Positions 18,299 through 26,392 of a stretch of DNA of 64,000 nucleotides are shown here, piece by piece. The DNA is from Desmonostoc geniculatum HA4340-LM1. Its GTDB lineage: Bacteria; Cyanobacteriota; Cyanobacteriia; Cyanobacteriales; Nostocaceae. The notes beneath the pieces were generated by a model. It did not search any database. It saw only the letters and a program-made list of their open reading frames with translations, and was not told the origin of the DNA. Location: contig JAHHHB010000022.1 in the NCBI GenBank assembly GCA_019359545.1, forward strand, positions 1 to 64,000, given 5' to 3'. The stretch's first letter is position 1. Each line of letters opens with the position of its first letter. The translations under genes and the position numbers were made by a program.

Positions 18299-18613
18299 AT
18301 GAAATTTTCAATTCAATCAGTTTATACCTGGTATCGTGATTTGCTTCGTAACCCCAAATACCGCTGGTGGGTGATTTTAGGAACATTAGTTTATTTGGTC
18401 AGCCCAATTGATTTTCTCCCAGACGTTTTCCCCGTCGTCGGACAGATTGATGATGTTTTCCTTTTGACCTTGCTAGTAGGTGAGGTGTCTGGGTTAGTGA
18501 TTGAAGGCTGGAAAGCTCGTAAAGGTGATGTGAATACCGAAGCATCGAATACCACTGAGGCTTCTACCTCCACTGCAAGCACCATTGATGTCGATGCTGT
18601 TTCTGTCAAGTAG
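18299..18613 (+). CDS. DUF1232 (YkvA-like) membrane protein
   Basis: A 104-residue protein with the DUF1232 core NPKYRWWVILGTLVYLVSPI, DFLPDVFPVVGQIDDVF and a hydrophobic LLTLLVGEVSGLV. Such proteins are small membrane proteins of unknown role. The C-terminal 25 residues are Thr/Ser/Ala-rich. ATG 18299 follows a clear GGAGG site. A hairpin with a T-run follows the stop. Confidence 0.86.
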   Translation: MKFSIQSVYTWYRDLLRNPKYRWWVILGTLVYLVSPIDFLPDVFPVVGQIDDVFLLTLLVGEVSGLVIEGWKARKGDVNTEASNTTEASTSTASTIDVDAVSVK

Positions 18614-18641
18614 TTTTAACAAAAAAATAAAATTTCACAAA

Positions 18642-18698
18642 CCCCTACTTTTGGCGTCTGCTGGCAAACACGCTTCTGAGTAGGGGATATTTTTTTAG
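18642..18698 (+). terminator. Rho-independent-like terminator after the DUF1232 gene
   Basis: CCCCTACT at 18642-18649 pairs with AGTAGGGG at 18679-18686, with about 29 bases between them that can form an inner stem, followed by ATATTTTTTT. Confidence 0.65.
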
Positions 18699-18772
18699 TC
18701 AATGGTCAATAGTTAAAGCGATCGCCTTTCTCAAAACCATGTTCTTAGCATTTTATTACGTTTGTTTTCAAG

Positions 18773-19228
18773 CTACAATTCTCCAGCAAGGCGTAGAGCA
18801 TTCTGGACTAAAGGCTCTGCAATCCGAAAATCTGCTGCTTCCAAAGCAGTTAGTAATGGTTTAATTTCAGCAATTACATTCTTTTGTTTGGCACGTAGTA
18901 ACATTCCCACTGTGCCAATAACTTTTAAGCCAAGTTGTTGAGCAATGCGCCTAGCATTTCTATCATCAAGAATGATGAAAACATCTTCTAGTTCCATTGC
19001 AAGCGCTATTGCTTCTGCTTCCCCAGCATCAATTTGAGTTTTCAAAGTTGCAACCACTGCTAAATTTTTGACTGCTTGAACTGTTAACCACTCTGCTGAT
19101 AACCCAACTTCAGTCTGTACTGCTAAAGGTATAGTTACTGGCAAAAATACTTGAGGCAATATATCTAACCTTCCAATGCGTTCTAAACCAATTAAACAGG
19201 TACTATTGGTAACCGTTGGTACGCTCAA
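18773..19228 (-). CDS. DUF3368 PIN-like toxin
   Basis: A 151-residue protein of the DUF3368 family, PIN-like RNases paired with UPF0175 antitoxins. The conserved parts TCLIGLERIGRLDILPQVF, EAEAIALAMELEDVFIILDD and NARRIAQQLGLKVIGTVGML are present. The first acidic residue of the PIN active site, usually in an SDTT/SDTS context, is replaced by Asn (TNST, residues 7-10), which may weaken activity; the later acidic residues (GEAEAIALA, LDDRNAR) are kept. It starts with TTG overlapping the TGA of the upstream antitoxin gene, indicating translational coupling. Confidence 0.82.
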   Translation of the reverse strand: MSVPTVTNSTCLIGLERIGRLDILPQVFLPVTIPLAVQTEVGLSAEWLTVQAVKNLAVVATLKTQIDAGEAEAIALAMELEDVFIILDDRNARRIAQQLGLKVIGTVGMLLRAKQKNVIAEIKPLLTALEAADFRIAEPLVQNALRLAGEL

Positions 19229-19443
19229 AGGTTAATCTCCTGTTCTAATTCCTCGGCTGGATAATTAATTACCGGAATTTCCATTTTTCCCAGTAATTCT
19301 ATAAATGTTGGTTTAGAATAATCGGCTAATTTTGCAGCTTGTCCTAGTGATAACTTTCCAATTTCAAATAGTTTAACTGCCAGTAGGAATCGTGCTTCAT
19401 CTGTAGAAATATATGGAGGTAATTCTACTGTTAGTTGACTCAT
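19225..19443 (-). CDS. UPF0175 family antitoxin
   Basis: A 72-residue protein (MSQLTVELPPYISTDEARFL...) with the family's helix-turn-helix-like region IGKLSLGQAAKLADYSKPTF and a C-terminal toxin-binding tail ending EINL. The 4-base overlap with the DUF3368 gene and the antitoxin-first order are standard for this TA type. It should repress its own operon and neutralise the partner nuclease. Confidence 0.88.
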   Translation of the reverse strand: MSQLTVELPPYISTDEARFLLAVKLFEIGKLSLGQAAKLADYSKPTFIELLGKMEIPVINYPAEELEQEINL

Positions 19444-19598
19444 GTTATTGCCTCTGCAAAAGAATTAGTATTAGCTGAATTTTAGATTTTAAATTTTGGA
19501 TTTTAGATTGAAAAGTCAAAATTTAAAAATGTCTGCTTGCGTGGCGTCTGGCAAAGTGACCCTTGAATTTACTTCACTCAAACAAACCTACGCACTCA

Positions 19599-22500
19599 TT
19601 AAGCTGCACTGACTTGGCCAAATTTTGTTAAGAAACGCAAGGCTTTGAGGATATAACTGGCACAATCTGTAGGAGAAGTATTGTAAAACGATCGCCACGC
19701 ATTCGCCTTATCTTCATCATAGCGATCGCTTCTGTCAAAATGCTGTTCTAACCATGCCAATCGCACTGCATGGCCAATTAACACATCTAATACTATATAT
19801 TCTTCGATTTGTAGCTTGGGGTTATTCGCGGCGATCGCGGCTAATTCGATTAATGCTTCAATATTAACTTGGCGGTATTCTGGAGCTTCGATTTTATTCA
19901 GCAAATGCTCGACTAACAAAGCAAAATTTCTTTCTCCTGCTGTCATTTCTGACAACATTAATTCACTATCTAAACGATTGCGGCGCTCTAATTTATCCCC
20001 AATTACCAAGCCTTTGCAATGTTGCATTAATAGCCAAACTTGCTTAAAAAAGTCTTTTGGTACTCGTCCCGTCACCCCTTCGCTTTGGCGAAACCGCCGC
20101 CAACCACCTGAAGGAACTTGGATTTCTTCTGAAATTGCTGGTGACACCACCCACGCAATATCACTTTCTTTTTGCTTGACGTGCAATGATTCTTGCTGGC
20201 GCAACAGGTTACTCATACCGGTATATCCAGTTAATACTTGACGCAAGCGCATTTTCACCTCAAAGGGTGAAAGTTGCATTAAGTAATCGTATCCTTCATC
20301 TTGAGTGACATGTAATTCCTGGGCTAGTTCGCTGGTAATCAATAAAATGAGATAGCCGACTCTCAGCGTTAGTAGTCCCTGAAATAGTTCGGGTTCGGAT
20401 TTGATTAAGATTCCTAGATAGATTAAAATTTCTTGGGTGAGGACGCGATCGCGTATATCTTCACGACAAAAATGGCTAATCTTATCAGCAATTTCATGGT
20501 GAGACATCGGTACGGTAATTAAGGACGCTTCACTGTAAGCTTTACCCACAGCAATTTGCTTACCTTGCACTAAAATACTCGTAACTGCATCTGATAGGCT
20601 AATATCAACCATTTGGCGCAACCCCGCAGCTCGACGTACCACCGCCCAAATGCCTAAATCTCCGGCCTTGGTGTAAACTTCATCTAGTAAATCACCTACC
20701 GTGACAGCATATCCTGGCCCGCCATATCCTGTATCAAAATCCATTCCTTGCAAGCGAGTCAAAGTTTGTAATAACTCAATTTGTTCGTAAAGATTTTCTG
20801 ATGAGCGCAAATAAGAAAGCAACAACCCCAAGTTGGTTTCACACTCCATTTGAAATTCTTGGGTATGTCCTAAGCGCCAGTTTTTCTCAGGATGATAAGC
20901 CAGGAAATAGCAACGTAGTCCGGCATTTTTGACTGGCGATCGGGAAAATTCCGCATCTTGGAGAAAATCAATTCTTTGGATTCCAGCTGTCAGCATTAAC
21001 TGATTTAGCCGTCCTAATTTCACCCGCACGCCGTTACAAATACCATCTTTGAGTTCTTGCATCAATTCTAGTAATGTCTCAGAACCGATTTCTAACATGG
21101 TATGGGTTAACATTAAAGTCAAGGTAGGACGCCCTAAATCACTCCAATATTTTTGAATGTAAGCTAATTCACTTCTGATTTGATCCAGCAAAAAATGGTA
21201 ATCAAGGGTTAAGTAAAACTGTTGGGAATCTAGAAATGACGGCAAAAATACAATTGTTTGATTGCGAATCCGAAATATTCTCGATGTTGTTAAACTTCGT
21301 AAACGCCGCACTGGACGCCCAGTTAAACCAAGTTTATTGTTACGTCCAATTTGGGTATAAATAGCTGAAAGCTCTCCAGCTTTTCTTACCTGAATTGGTT
21401 CTAATTGGGTGGGTGTTTGTGCTTCAATTCCGTGAACTTCTAATTTGGCTTGTAAATCTTCATCTTCTGCTAACAAGGCAATTTGTACTGATATTTCGCG
21501 TTTTTTGCCAACACACAGATGTCTACCCAAGGGGTCGATATCACCAACTGCTATTAACGCTTCACTCAACATTTGCCCAAGCACATATAAACTCTGTGCC
21601 CACACCAAAGGAATATTTTCATTGGGTAAACGTGGTTGAGTTTGGGGTGCTAATTTTTCGGCTTCTACGTTTTTGGAGGGAACATAATAAAGTTCTGGCA
21701 ACAAATGTAAACCATTCTGTTCTATGAGTAATGCTTTTAAAAGTTCTTGGTATTTTTTAACTTGTTCTTGGTTCCCACAAAATAATCCATCTAAAATTAA
21801 ATAAGTGAAAAATAACGGCCACTCGCATTCAATATGTTCAAATTGCTTGAGTTCCCAAGGTTCGTAGTGTAAGCGTTGATTGTCTTCTAAAACGGTTTGG
21901 TGTCCATCACGTAGAAAGCGTTTGCAGCCGTATTTACCTGCGAGTTTGTTGATAATATCGTTTAAAGTGCGATCGCGCAGTTGCAAATCTTCCACTGCAA
22001 AGGCAGGATAACTAATAATACTCAATAAAGCCGCATCGATTTCTTTGGAACCAGATTCCCTCGGTAATAGTGATTCTAGGGTAATTCGAGCGCGGGCAAT
22101 TTCATCTGGTAGCACATGAATTACTGATGCTTGACTACCACGCACACCGAATAAATCCAGTCCATTGATAGCTTCTAAAGCAGCTTTTGCCATGCCTACG
22201 GAACTGGCATTTAACTCAGCATTACCACGATTAATTTTATTACCACGTTCCCAAATACCATAGTCTGGTGTGCGGTAAGCTCGTCCAATATAGTAAACCA
22301 AATTTTGAACGAAATTAACTTCATCAATCGTATAAATTATTTGCAATCCTGTAGCGGTCATTTGTGCCAATATCAGTAAAAATAAAGATGTGGCATCAAG
22401 TTGCAAATGTCCCCATTCGTCATCACCAACAACGATGTCGCCGGTGGTGGTATTGTATTTGGCGTGTAGCCCATCGAGTAGCGATTGAGTATGTTTAAAT

Positions 22501-22811
22501 GTCTCTACTTTATGAGCCTGTCGCATCATCGCAAACAGTAACCCACGCATCAGCTTGATGACACTATGTTCTAGTTCATAAGTGTGTCCTTCATGGTCAT
22601 CAATTTTGCGGTATGCAAGTGCTAAACCCCAAACTGCCAAAATACTGTAAACATTGTCTCGTACCCAAGCATCAGTATAATCGCCGTGGGCTGTAATTGC
22701 TGTACTCGCAGGTAGCAAACCTGTAATTGGATTTTGACGAGCGAGGATGACGATCTTAATTTGCTGGTAGTAATCCTCTAGGCGAGTTAGCAATTCGGTA
22801 GATGTTTTCAT
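19599..22811 (-). CDS. Glycoside hydrolase family 15 / phosphorylase kinase alpha-beta-like protein
   Basis: From ATG 22811 (MKTSTELLTRLEDYYQQIKI) the product is about 1070 residues. The N-terminal 450 residues form a GH15-like alpha/alpha toroid: QNPITGLLPAS, HGDYTDAWVRDNVYSILAVWG, and YGIWERGNKINRGNAELNAS. The remainder resembles the C-terminal part of eukaryotic phosphorylase b kinase alpha/beta subunits (for example QVLTGYTGMSNLLRQQ). Cyanobacterial copies are annotated as GH15; the reaction and any role in glycogen metabolism are not proven. The longer TTG-started frame (to 22871) is less likely. It is monocistronic. Confidence 0.85.
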   Translation of the reverse strand: MKTSTELLTRLEDYYQQIKIVILARQNPITGLLPASTAITAHGDYTDAWVRDNVYSILAVWGLALAYRKIDDHEGHTYELEHSVIKLMRGLLFAMMRQAHKVETFKHTQSLLDGLHAKYNTTTGDIVVGDDEWGHLQLDATSLFLLILAQMTATGLQIIYTIDEVNFVQNLVYYIGRAYRTPDYGIWERGNKINRGNAELNASSVGMAKAALEAINGLDLFGVRGSQASVIHVLPDEIARARITLESLLPRESGSKEIDAALLSIISYPAFAVEDLQLRDRTLNDIINKLAGKYGCKRFLRDGHQTVLEDNQRLHYEPWELKQFEHIECEWPLFFTYLILDGLFCGNQEQVKKYQELLKALLIEQNGLHLLPELYYVPSKNVEAEKLAPQTQPRLPNENIPLVWAQSLYVLGQMLSEALIAVGDIDPLGRHLCVGKKREISVQIALLAEDEDLQAKLEVHGIEAQTPTQLEPIQVRKAGELSAIYTQIGRNNKLGLTGRPVRRLRSLTTSRIFRIRNQTIVFLPSFLDSQQFYLTLDYHFLLDQIRSELAYIQKYWSDLGRPTLTLMLTHTMLEIGSETLLELMQELKDGICNGVRVKLGRLNQLMLTAGIQRIDFLQDAEFSRSPVKNAGLRCYFLAYHPEKNWRLGHTQEFQMECETNLGLLLSYLRSSENLYEQIELLQTLTRLQGMDFDTGYGGPGYAVTVGDLLDEVYTKAGDLGIWAVVRRAAGLRQMVDISLSDAVTSILVQGKQIAVGKAYSEASLITVPMSHHEIADKISHFCREDIRDRVLTQEILIYLGILIKSEPELFQGLLTLRVGYLILLITSELAQELHVTQDEGYDYLMQLSPFEVKMRLRQVLTGYTGMSNLLRQQESLHVKQKESDIAWVVSPAISEEIQVPSGGWRRFRQSEGVTGRVPKDFFKQVWLLMQHCKGLVIGDKLERRNRLDSELMLSEMTAGERNFALLVEHLLNKIEAPEYRQVNIEALIELAAIAANNPKLQIEEYIVLDVLIGHAVRLAWLEQHFDRSDRYDEDKANAWRSFYNTSPTDCASYILKALRFLTKFGQVSAA

Positions 22812-23158
22812 AATTTGGTTGGGAACAGCTTGCAAAGTTTGACCCTGTGACTGTGGAGTGAACGATCTCAACCTAACCAGAATCAGCTCTGTAATAGGTG
22901 ATGGAACAATAGCCCACGATAGTGTGAGTTTCTTATTATCTCGTGTTAATAGGCCTCTAGGTACTGAATTTTAGTAAAGTCTGACTAAAACACAACATTT
23001 GTTCAAATCTTTACCAATACTTGGAAAAGTTTATACTTAGCTTCAAATTGTTTTTGATAATTTTGAAATAGGCAACATTAGCCAAAAACACATTCAGTAA
23101 ATAGTTAGGTATTAGAACCTTTTAACACAATAAAAGCCTGTATAAAAGGAGATTAATT
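22812..23158. other. Divergent promoter region, no gene seen
   Basis: The gap of about 350 bp between the divergent GH15-like gene and the 44-codon ORF is AT-rich and free of tandem repeats. It should contain both promoters. No specific operator was recognised. Confidence 0.5.
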
Positions 23159-23293
23159 ATGTCTCTGCGTTACAACGAAAATCATGCTCAGTTAGTGAAA
23201 GTGGTTTACTCTCAAGTGAAAGTTAATGGCAAAATTGAGCTAGTACCACTAGAATTATACGCTGATGGTTCACTTAAGCGGTCTATTAGTTAA
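23159..23293 (+). CDS. Small 44-residue hypothetical protein
   Basis: An ORF starting MSLRYNENHAQLVKVVYSQV and ending ..ADGSLKRSIS with TAA at 23291-23293. An AAAGGAG ribosome binding site lies 7-8 bases before the ATG. Codon use and composition look like a real gene: balanced charge and alternating hydrophobic residues that suggest a small beta-rich protein. It lies alone between two long untranslated stretches. No function can be assigned. It could be a small regulator or a stress peptide. Confidence 0.6.
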   Translation: MSLRYNENHAQLVKVVYSQVKVNGKIELVPLELYADGSLKRSIS

Positions 23294-24353
23294 GTACAAG
23301 TTAAGAATTGTTTCTCGCCAGTTTTTTCTAGTTTTAGCAAACTCAGTACTGATTTTCCCGCGTTTGTGGGCAGTCTTGTAACCCACACTCGAAACGAGTA
23401 AATATACTCAAAATATTATCATTCGTAGATTGTTTTGTCAAAATCTGAATTTTTATAAAACAGCTACAAATGAATGATGATAAGTAATTCGCGCTTTTTA
23501 TCATCTATGTGGGGCGATCGAAGAGTTTAAGCTTAACGTGAGCTTATTGATAATACGGTCAATAAGCTCAATTTGAGTACTAGCTTATTTTGCGATCGCA
23601 GAATGTAGAATTGAGTTTCAATGGCTGAAAATGTTGTCTTAATTAGGTTGTGCAAAATCCCAAAATTTCCAAATTAACCTGCACAATGTGTGATATGTAG
23701 AACTCGTATTTGATTTTTGAACTGAGCCTTGTTCAGAAATCAGACATGAGTTTTATATTATGTGCTATATTTTGCATGTTTGTATGAGATAGTCAGCAAG
23801 TAATTGCAATAGAGAAAGGGAGGCTAGGATCAACCAAATGAGCCTTGGTCGAATAATTCAGTCTTTTTGTAGTATGCATACTACTTTGCTCTAGAAAAAC
23901 GCATTCAAAATATTTTCTGAGTAATCATTTCAGTAAATAATTTTACATAACATAGTATTAAAAATAAATCAATAATACAAAAGCCAGAAGGGATAAAATA
24001 CAGTGTCAGTCCCCCACTGATTACAACCAACTAAAGCTGTAATTTTGATGGTGGACTTAAGCCCTTACTCACAAGAGGTCGCCAAAAGTGATAGTCAAAG
24101 ACATAGGAGCTTTATTACCTTGGATTTGTGTATTTATTGTTAAACTTTTTATTTAGAATGGTGTTGGATAAAAAACTAACACTTGGCATTGCAGATATTA
24201 CTGTTGTTATGAATAAGTCACGTAGTCACAATTTTATACACGGTTTCACGTGAAACCAAGACACAAATCTCTAGCAGCGTTAAGAGTTTTTTACCCAATA
24301 TCTCGTTCATTTTTTGGAAAGACAAATACTAAATTTAAATTAGGAGTAACACC
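23294..24353. other. 1.06-kb gene-free region with hairpins and a parS-like site
   Basis: No convincing ORF is present. It holds a perfect 11-bp stem hairpin (GAGCTTATTGA at 23540-23550 with TCAATAAGCTC at 23559-23569); an imperfect hairpin of the TTTGATTTTTGAAC family near 23700-23755; and the 16-bp palindrome at 24242-24257. The last part should contain the promoter and leader of the GT4 gene. Confidence 0.6.
24242..24257. promoter_or_regulatory. parS-like palindrome
   Basis: GGTTTCACGTGAAACC is a perfect 16-bp palindrome. Its inner 14 bases equal the core of the bacterial parS consensus TGTTTCACGTGAAACA bound by chromosomal ParB. It lies in gene-free DNA about 100 bp before the GT4 start. 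No other copy was noticed in this window. It might instead be a local operator. Confidence 0.5.
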
Positions 24354-25472
24354 ATGAAAACAGTTGGTATGTATCGCCGAGCTTATCCAAGAGTCTCAGA
24401 AACTTTTATTGGAGAGCAAGCTCATAATTTACAAACATACAAGCCTTTATTTATTAGTTGTCAAATATTAGAAGAAATTCCTTTTGAATATATTTCTGTT
24501 AGTAATGATTTTTGGAAAATCAAGCAGTTATTTCATATACTTACTGCTTCACCAGATATGTTTGAAATAACCATTGATTTAGAAAATTTAAAATTAATTC
24601 ATGCCCATTTTGGGCCAGATGGTGTTTATGCAATGCGATTAGCAGAAAAATTAAAAATTCCTTTCATAGTTACATTTTATGGTTATGACATCACAGTTTC
24701 GCGTAAATTAATGTGGCTGTCGGGTAACCCAGCGTTTTATCAATTTCTGTTGTATGAAGAAGAATTGAAGCAAAAAGCATCCCGATTCATTGCTTTTTCT
24801 AGTTTTTTGTATAAAAAGATGATTGAATCGGGCTATCCAGAAGATAAAATTATTAAACTCAATAGTGGTATAGATTTAGAAAAGTTTGCTCCCAAGACTG
24901 AATCAGCAGATGAGAGATATATTCTATGTGTAGGAAGACATACTGAGAAAAAAGGAATTGATACTCTCATAAAAGCCTTTGCACGTATTGCTAGCAAGCA
25001 TCCAAATGTATCACTTTTCCAGTTGGGAAGCGGTTCAATGACTGAAAAACTAAAAACTCTAGCAAGCGAGCTTGGTGTTAGTGACAGAGTAAATTTTCTG
25101 GGCGCACAACCTTATGAGGTAGTTCAAAAAATAGTGCGAGGTGCAGAAATATTTTCTCTACCCAGTCAGACAGCAAAGAACGGCGATAGTGAAGGTTTAC
25201 CGCTTTCTATTTTGGAAGCTGCTGCTTGTGCTTTGCCAATAGCTTCTACCTGGCACAGTGCTATTCCTGATGCGGTTTTAGATGGAGAAACCGGCTTTTT
25301 AGTTGATGAAAAAGACGATCGCGCCCTGGCAGAAAAATTAGATATTCTATTATCTGACCGTGCTTTGGCTAAAAATATGGGTATTAAAGGACGAGAGTTT
25401 ATTTGCGAAAATTTTGATATTCGCAAGCAAACTGCTAAGTTAGAAGCTATTTATGATTTGGTAACCAGTTGA
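24354..25472 (+). CDS. GT4-family glycosyltransferase
   Basis: A 372-residue GT-B glycosyltransferase. The N-terminal half has RAYPRVSETFI and VTFYGYDITVSRKLM; the C-terminal donor-binding half has YILCVGRHTEKKGIDTLIKA and the EGLPLSILEAAACALP motif with the conserved glutamates. It most resembles colanic acid/exopolysaccharide mannosyl- or glucosyltransferases (WcaL-like) that act at the cytoplasmic membrane. The gene is AT-rich relative to neighbours and lies alone, which may indicate horizontal acquisition. The sugar donor cannot be told. Confidence 0.88.
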   Translation: MKTVGMYRRAYPRVSETFIGEQAHNLQTYKPLFISCQILEEIPFEYISVSNDFWKIKQLFHILTASPDMFEITIDLENLKLIHAHFGPDGVYAMRLAEKLKIPFIVTFYGYDITVSRKLMWLSGNPAFYQFLLYEEELKQKASRFIAFSSFLYKKMIESGYPEDKIIKLNSGIDLEKFAPKTESADERYILCVGRHTEKKGIDTLIKAFARIASKHPNVSLFQLGSGSMTEKLKTLASELGVSDRVNFLGAQPYEVVQKIVRGAEIFSLPSQTAKNGDSEGLPLSILEAAACALPIASTWHSAIPDAVLDGETGFLVDEKDDRALAEKLDILLSDRALAKNMGIKGREFICENFDIRKQTAKLEAIYDLVTS

Positions 25473-25590
25473 TGAGGGTCAAGCAAAAAGATCTCTATTT
25501 TCAGTAGACCGAAAAGAGGAGTCCCTCTTCTGGTAAGAGAGGGGTTTCCACACAGCTTCTAAATCCGGCGATCGCTAATCAATAAAAATA

Positions 25591-25719
25591 CTATAGGACT
25601 CATATTTTATTTTTGAAATCCACTAAAATCCTGCAAAGTTTCTTTGGTGGACTACTATAGGACTACTATTTGATTTTTGAACAGAAATGTTGTTCAAAAA
25701 TCAAACCGGATTCCTATAT
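25591..25719. mobile_element. MITE-like repeat of the CTATAGGA...TTTGATTTTTGAA family
   Basis: A left-end motif CTATAGGACT occurs at 25591 and again at 25655. The second forms an inverted repeat with TTCAAAAATCAAA...TCCTATA ending near 25719. The same ends bound the 152-bp element at 38180-38331. No transposase is encoded. Confidence 0.6.
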
Positions 25720-25779
25720 ATATAATTAGATTTTTTCAAAAATCTAATTATATTGCCATACAAGATATGATTATGAATT

Positions 25780-25873
25780 TATAGCGGTTATCGTTTACGT
25801 GAGGTACACCCGTAGGGTGACCCCTACACCTCGTGATGTAATGTTGTAACGCATCTGAATGGGAACCGCTATA
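25780..25873. mobile_element. Short MITE-like inverted repeat (TATAGCGGTT ends)
   Basis: TATAGCGGTT at 25780-25789 and its exact complement AACCGCTATA at 25864-25873 bound a segment of about 94 bp with internal partial symmetry (CGTGAGGT / ACCTCGTG). It is too short to code. Confidence 0.55.
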
Positions 25874-25895
25874 TCATTCAAGCTAGCTTGAAAAG

Positions 25896-25930
25896 CTTTG
25901 AGTGTCAGAAACTGACACTCAAAGTTTTCG
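25896..25930 (+). terminator. Perfect 13-bp stem hairpin with T-run
   Basis: CTTTGAGTGTCAG at 25896-25908 and CTGACACTCAAAG at 25912-25924 enclose AAA; TTTT follows. It has terminator shape but lies 420 bp after the nearest gene, so it may belong to an unseen transcript or a repeat. Confidence 0.5.
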
Positions 25931-26300
25931 CAAAATCTCAAATCCCAAATTGTTTGAGTTTTTCCTGCACTCTTTTGACAAATGTGCAATTTGCTTAAAC
26001 TATAGTGGATGACTTAGGGATTACGCCACCACCGCAATAAAGGTCTGGTAACTCTGTAAAAGCTCTTTGAGAATAGCAACTTCGGCAATCAAAAAAATTC
26101 CGACAAGTTGCTTGGCTTGACATAGATTGCATCAGTGCTAAAGTTTACGATAATCACACAATAATTCCACAAAAATCAGGTTAATAATGGGATTAATTGT
26201 AGACAGAATAACCTAATATCTACCACAAATGACGATTCCGGGTTACGATGATGACTAGCGATGACCTGATTGGATATCGATATTGAATTTTTGAGATTTT

Positions 26301-26392
26301 ATGGACCAAAGTCCACAAGATGGCAGTATCAACCTCCTCTAAGCTGGTGAGGCAGTCTCCCAGCGCGGGGGAGATATTAGGAGGTATTTATC
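26301..26392 (+). promoter_or_regulatory. Structured mgtE leader able to hide the ribosome binding site
   Basis: ACCTCCT at 26332-26338 is exactly complementary to the Shine-Dalgarno AGGAGGT at 26379-26385. Between them TCTCCC (26356-26361) pairs with GGGAGA (26369-26374), so a long stem would occlude initiation at 26393. A competing pairing, CCTC (26333-26336) with GAGG (26349-26352), would free it. A small TGGAC/GTCCA hairpin precedes at 26302-26315. This arrangement fits a translational switch, possibly Mg2+-responsive. It does not match the M-box (ykoK) consensus as I know it. Confidence 0.5.

Larger units (their letters stand above)
25473..26328. other. Repeat-rich gene-free region
   Basis: After a possible terminator hairpin for the GT4 gene (about 25522-25545), there are two MITE-like inverted repeats, a 13-bp perfect stem hairpin, and AT-rich DNA up to the mgtE leader. 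No ORF with coding character was seen. Short frames on the minus strand near 25.8-26.0 kb only read through the repeats. Confidence 0.6.

Noticed and set aside
26301..26392. M-box (ykoK) riboswitch
   Set aside because: The conserved M-box cores are absent apart from a short GGTGAGGC match, so only a generic structured leader is claimed.
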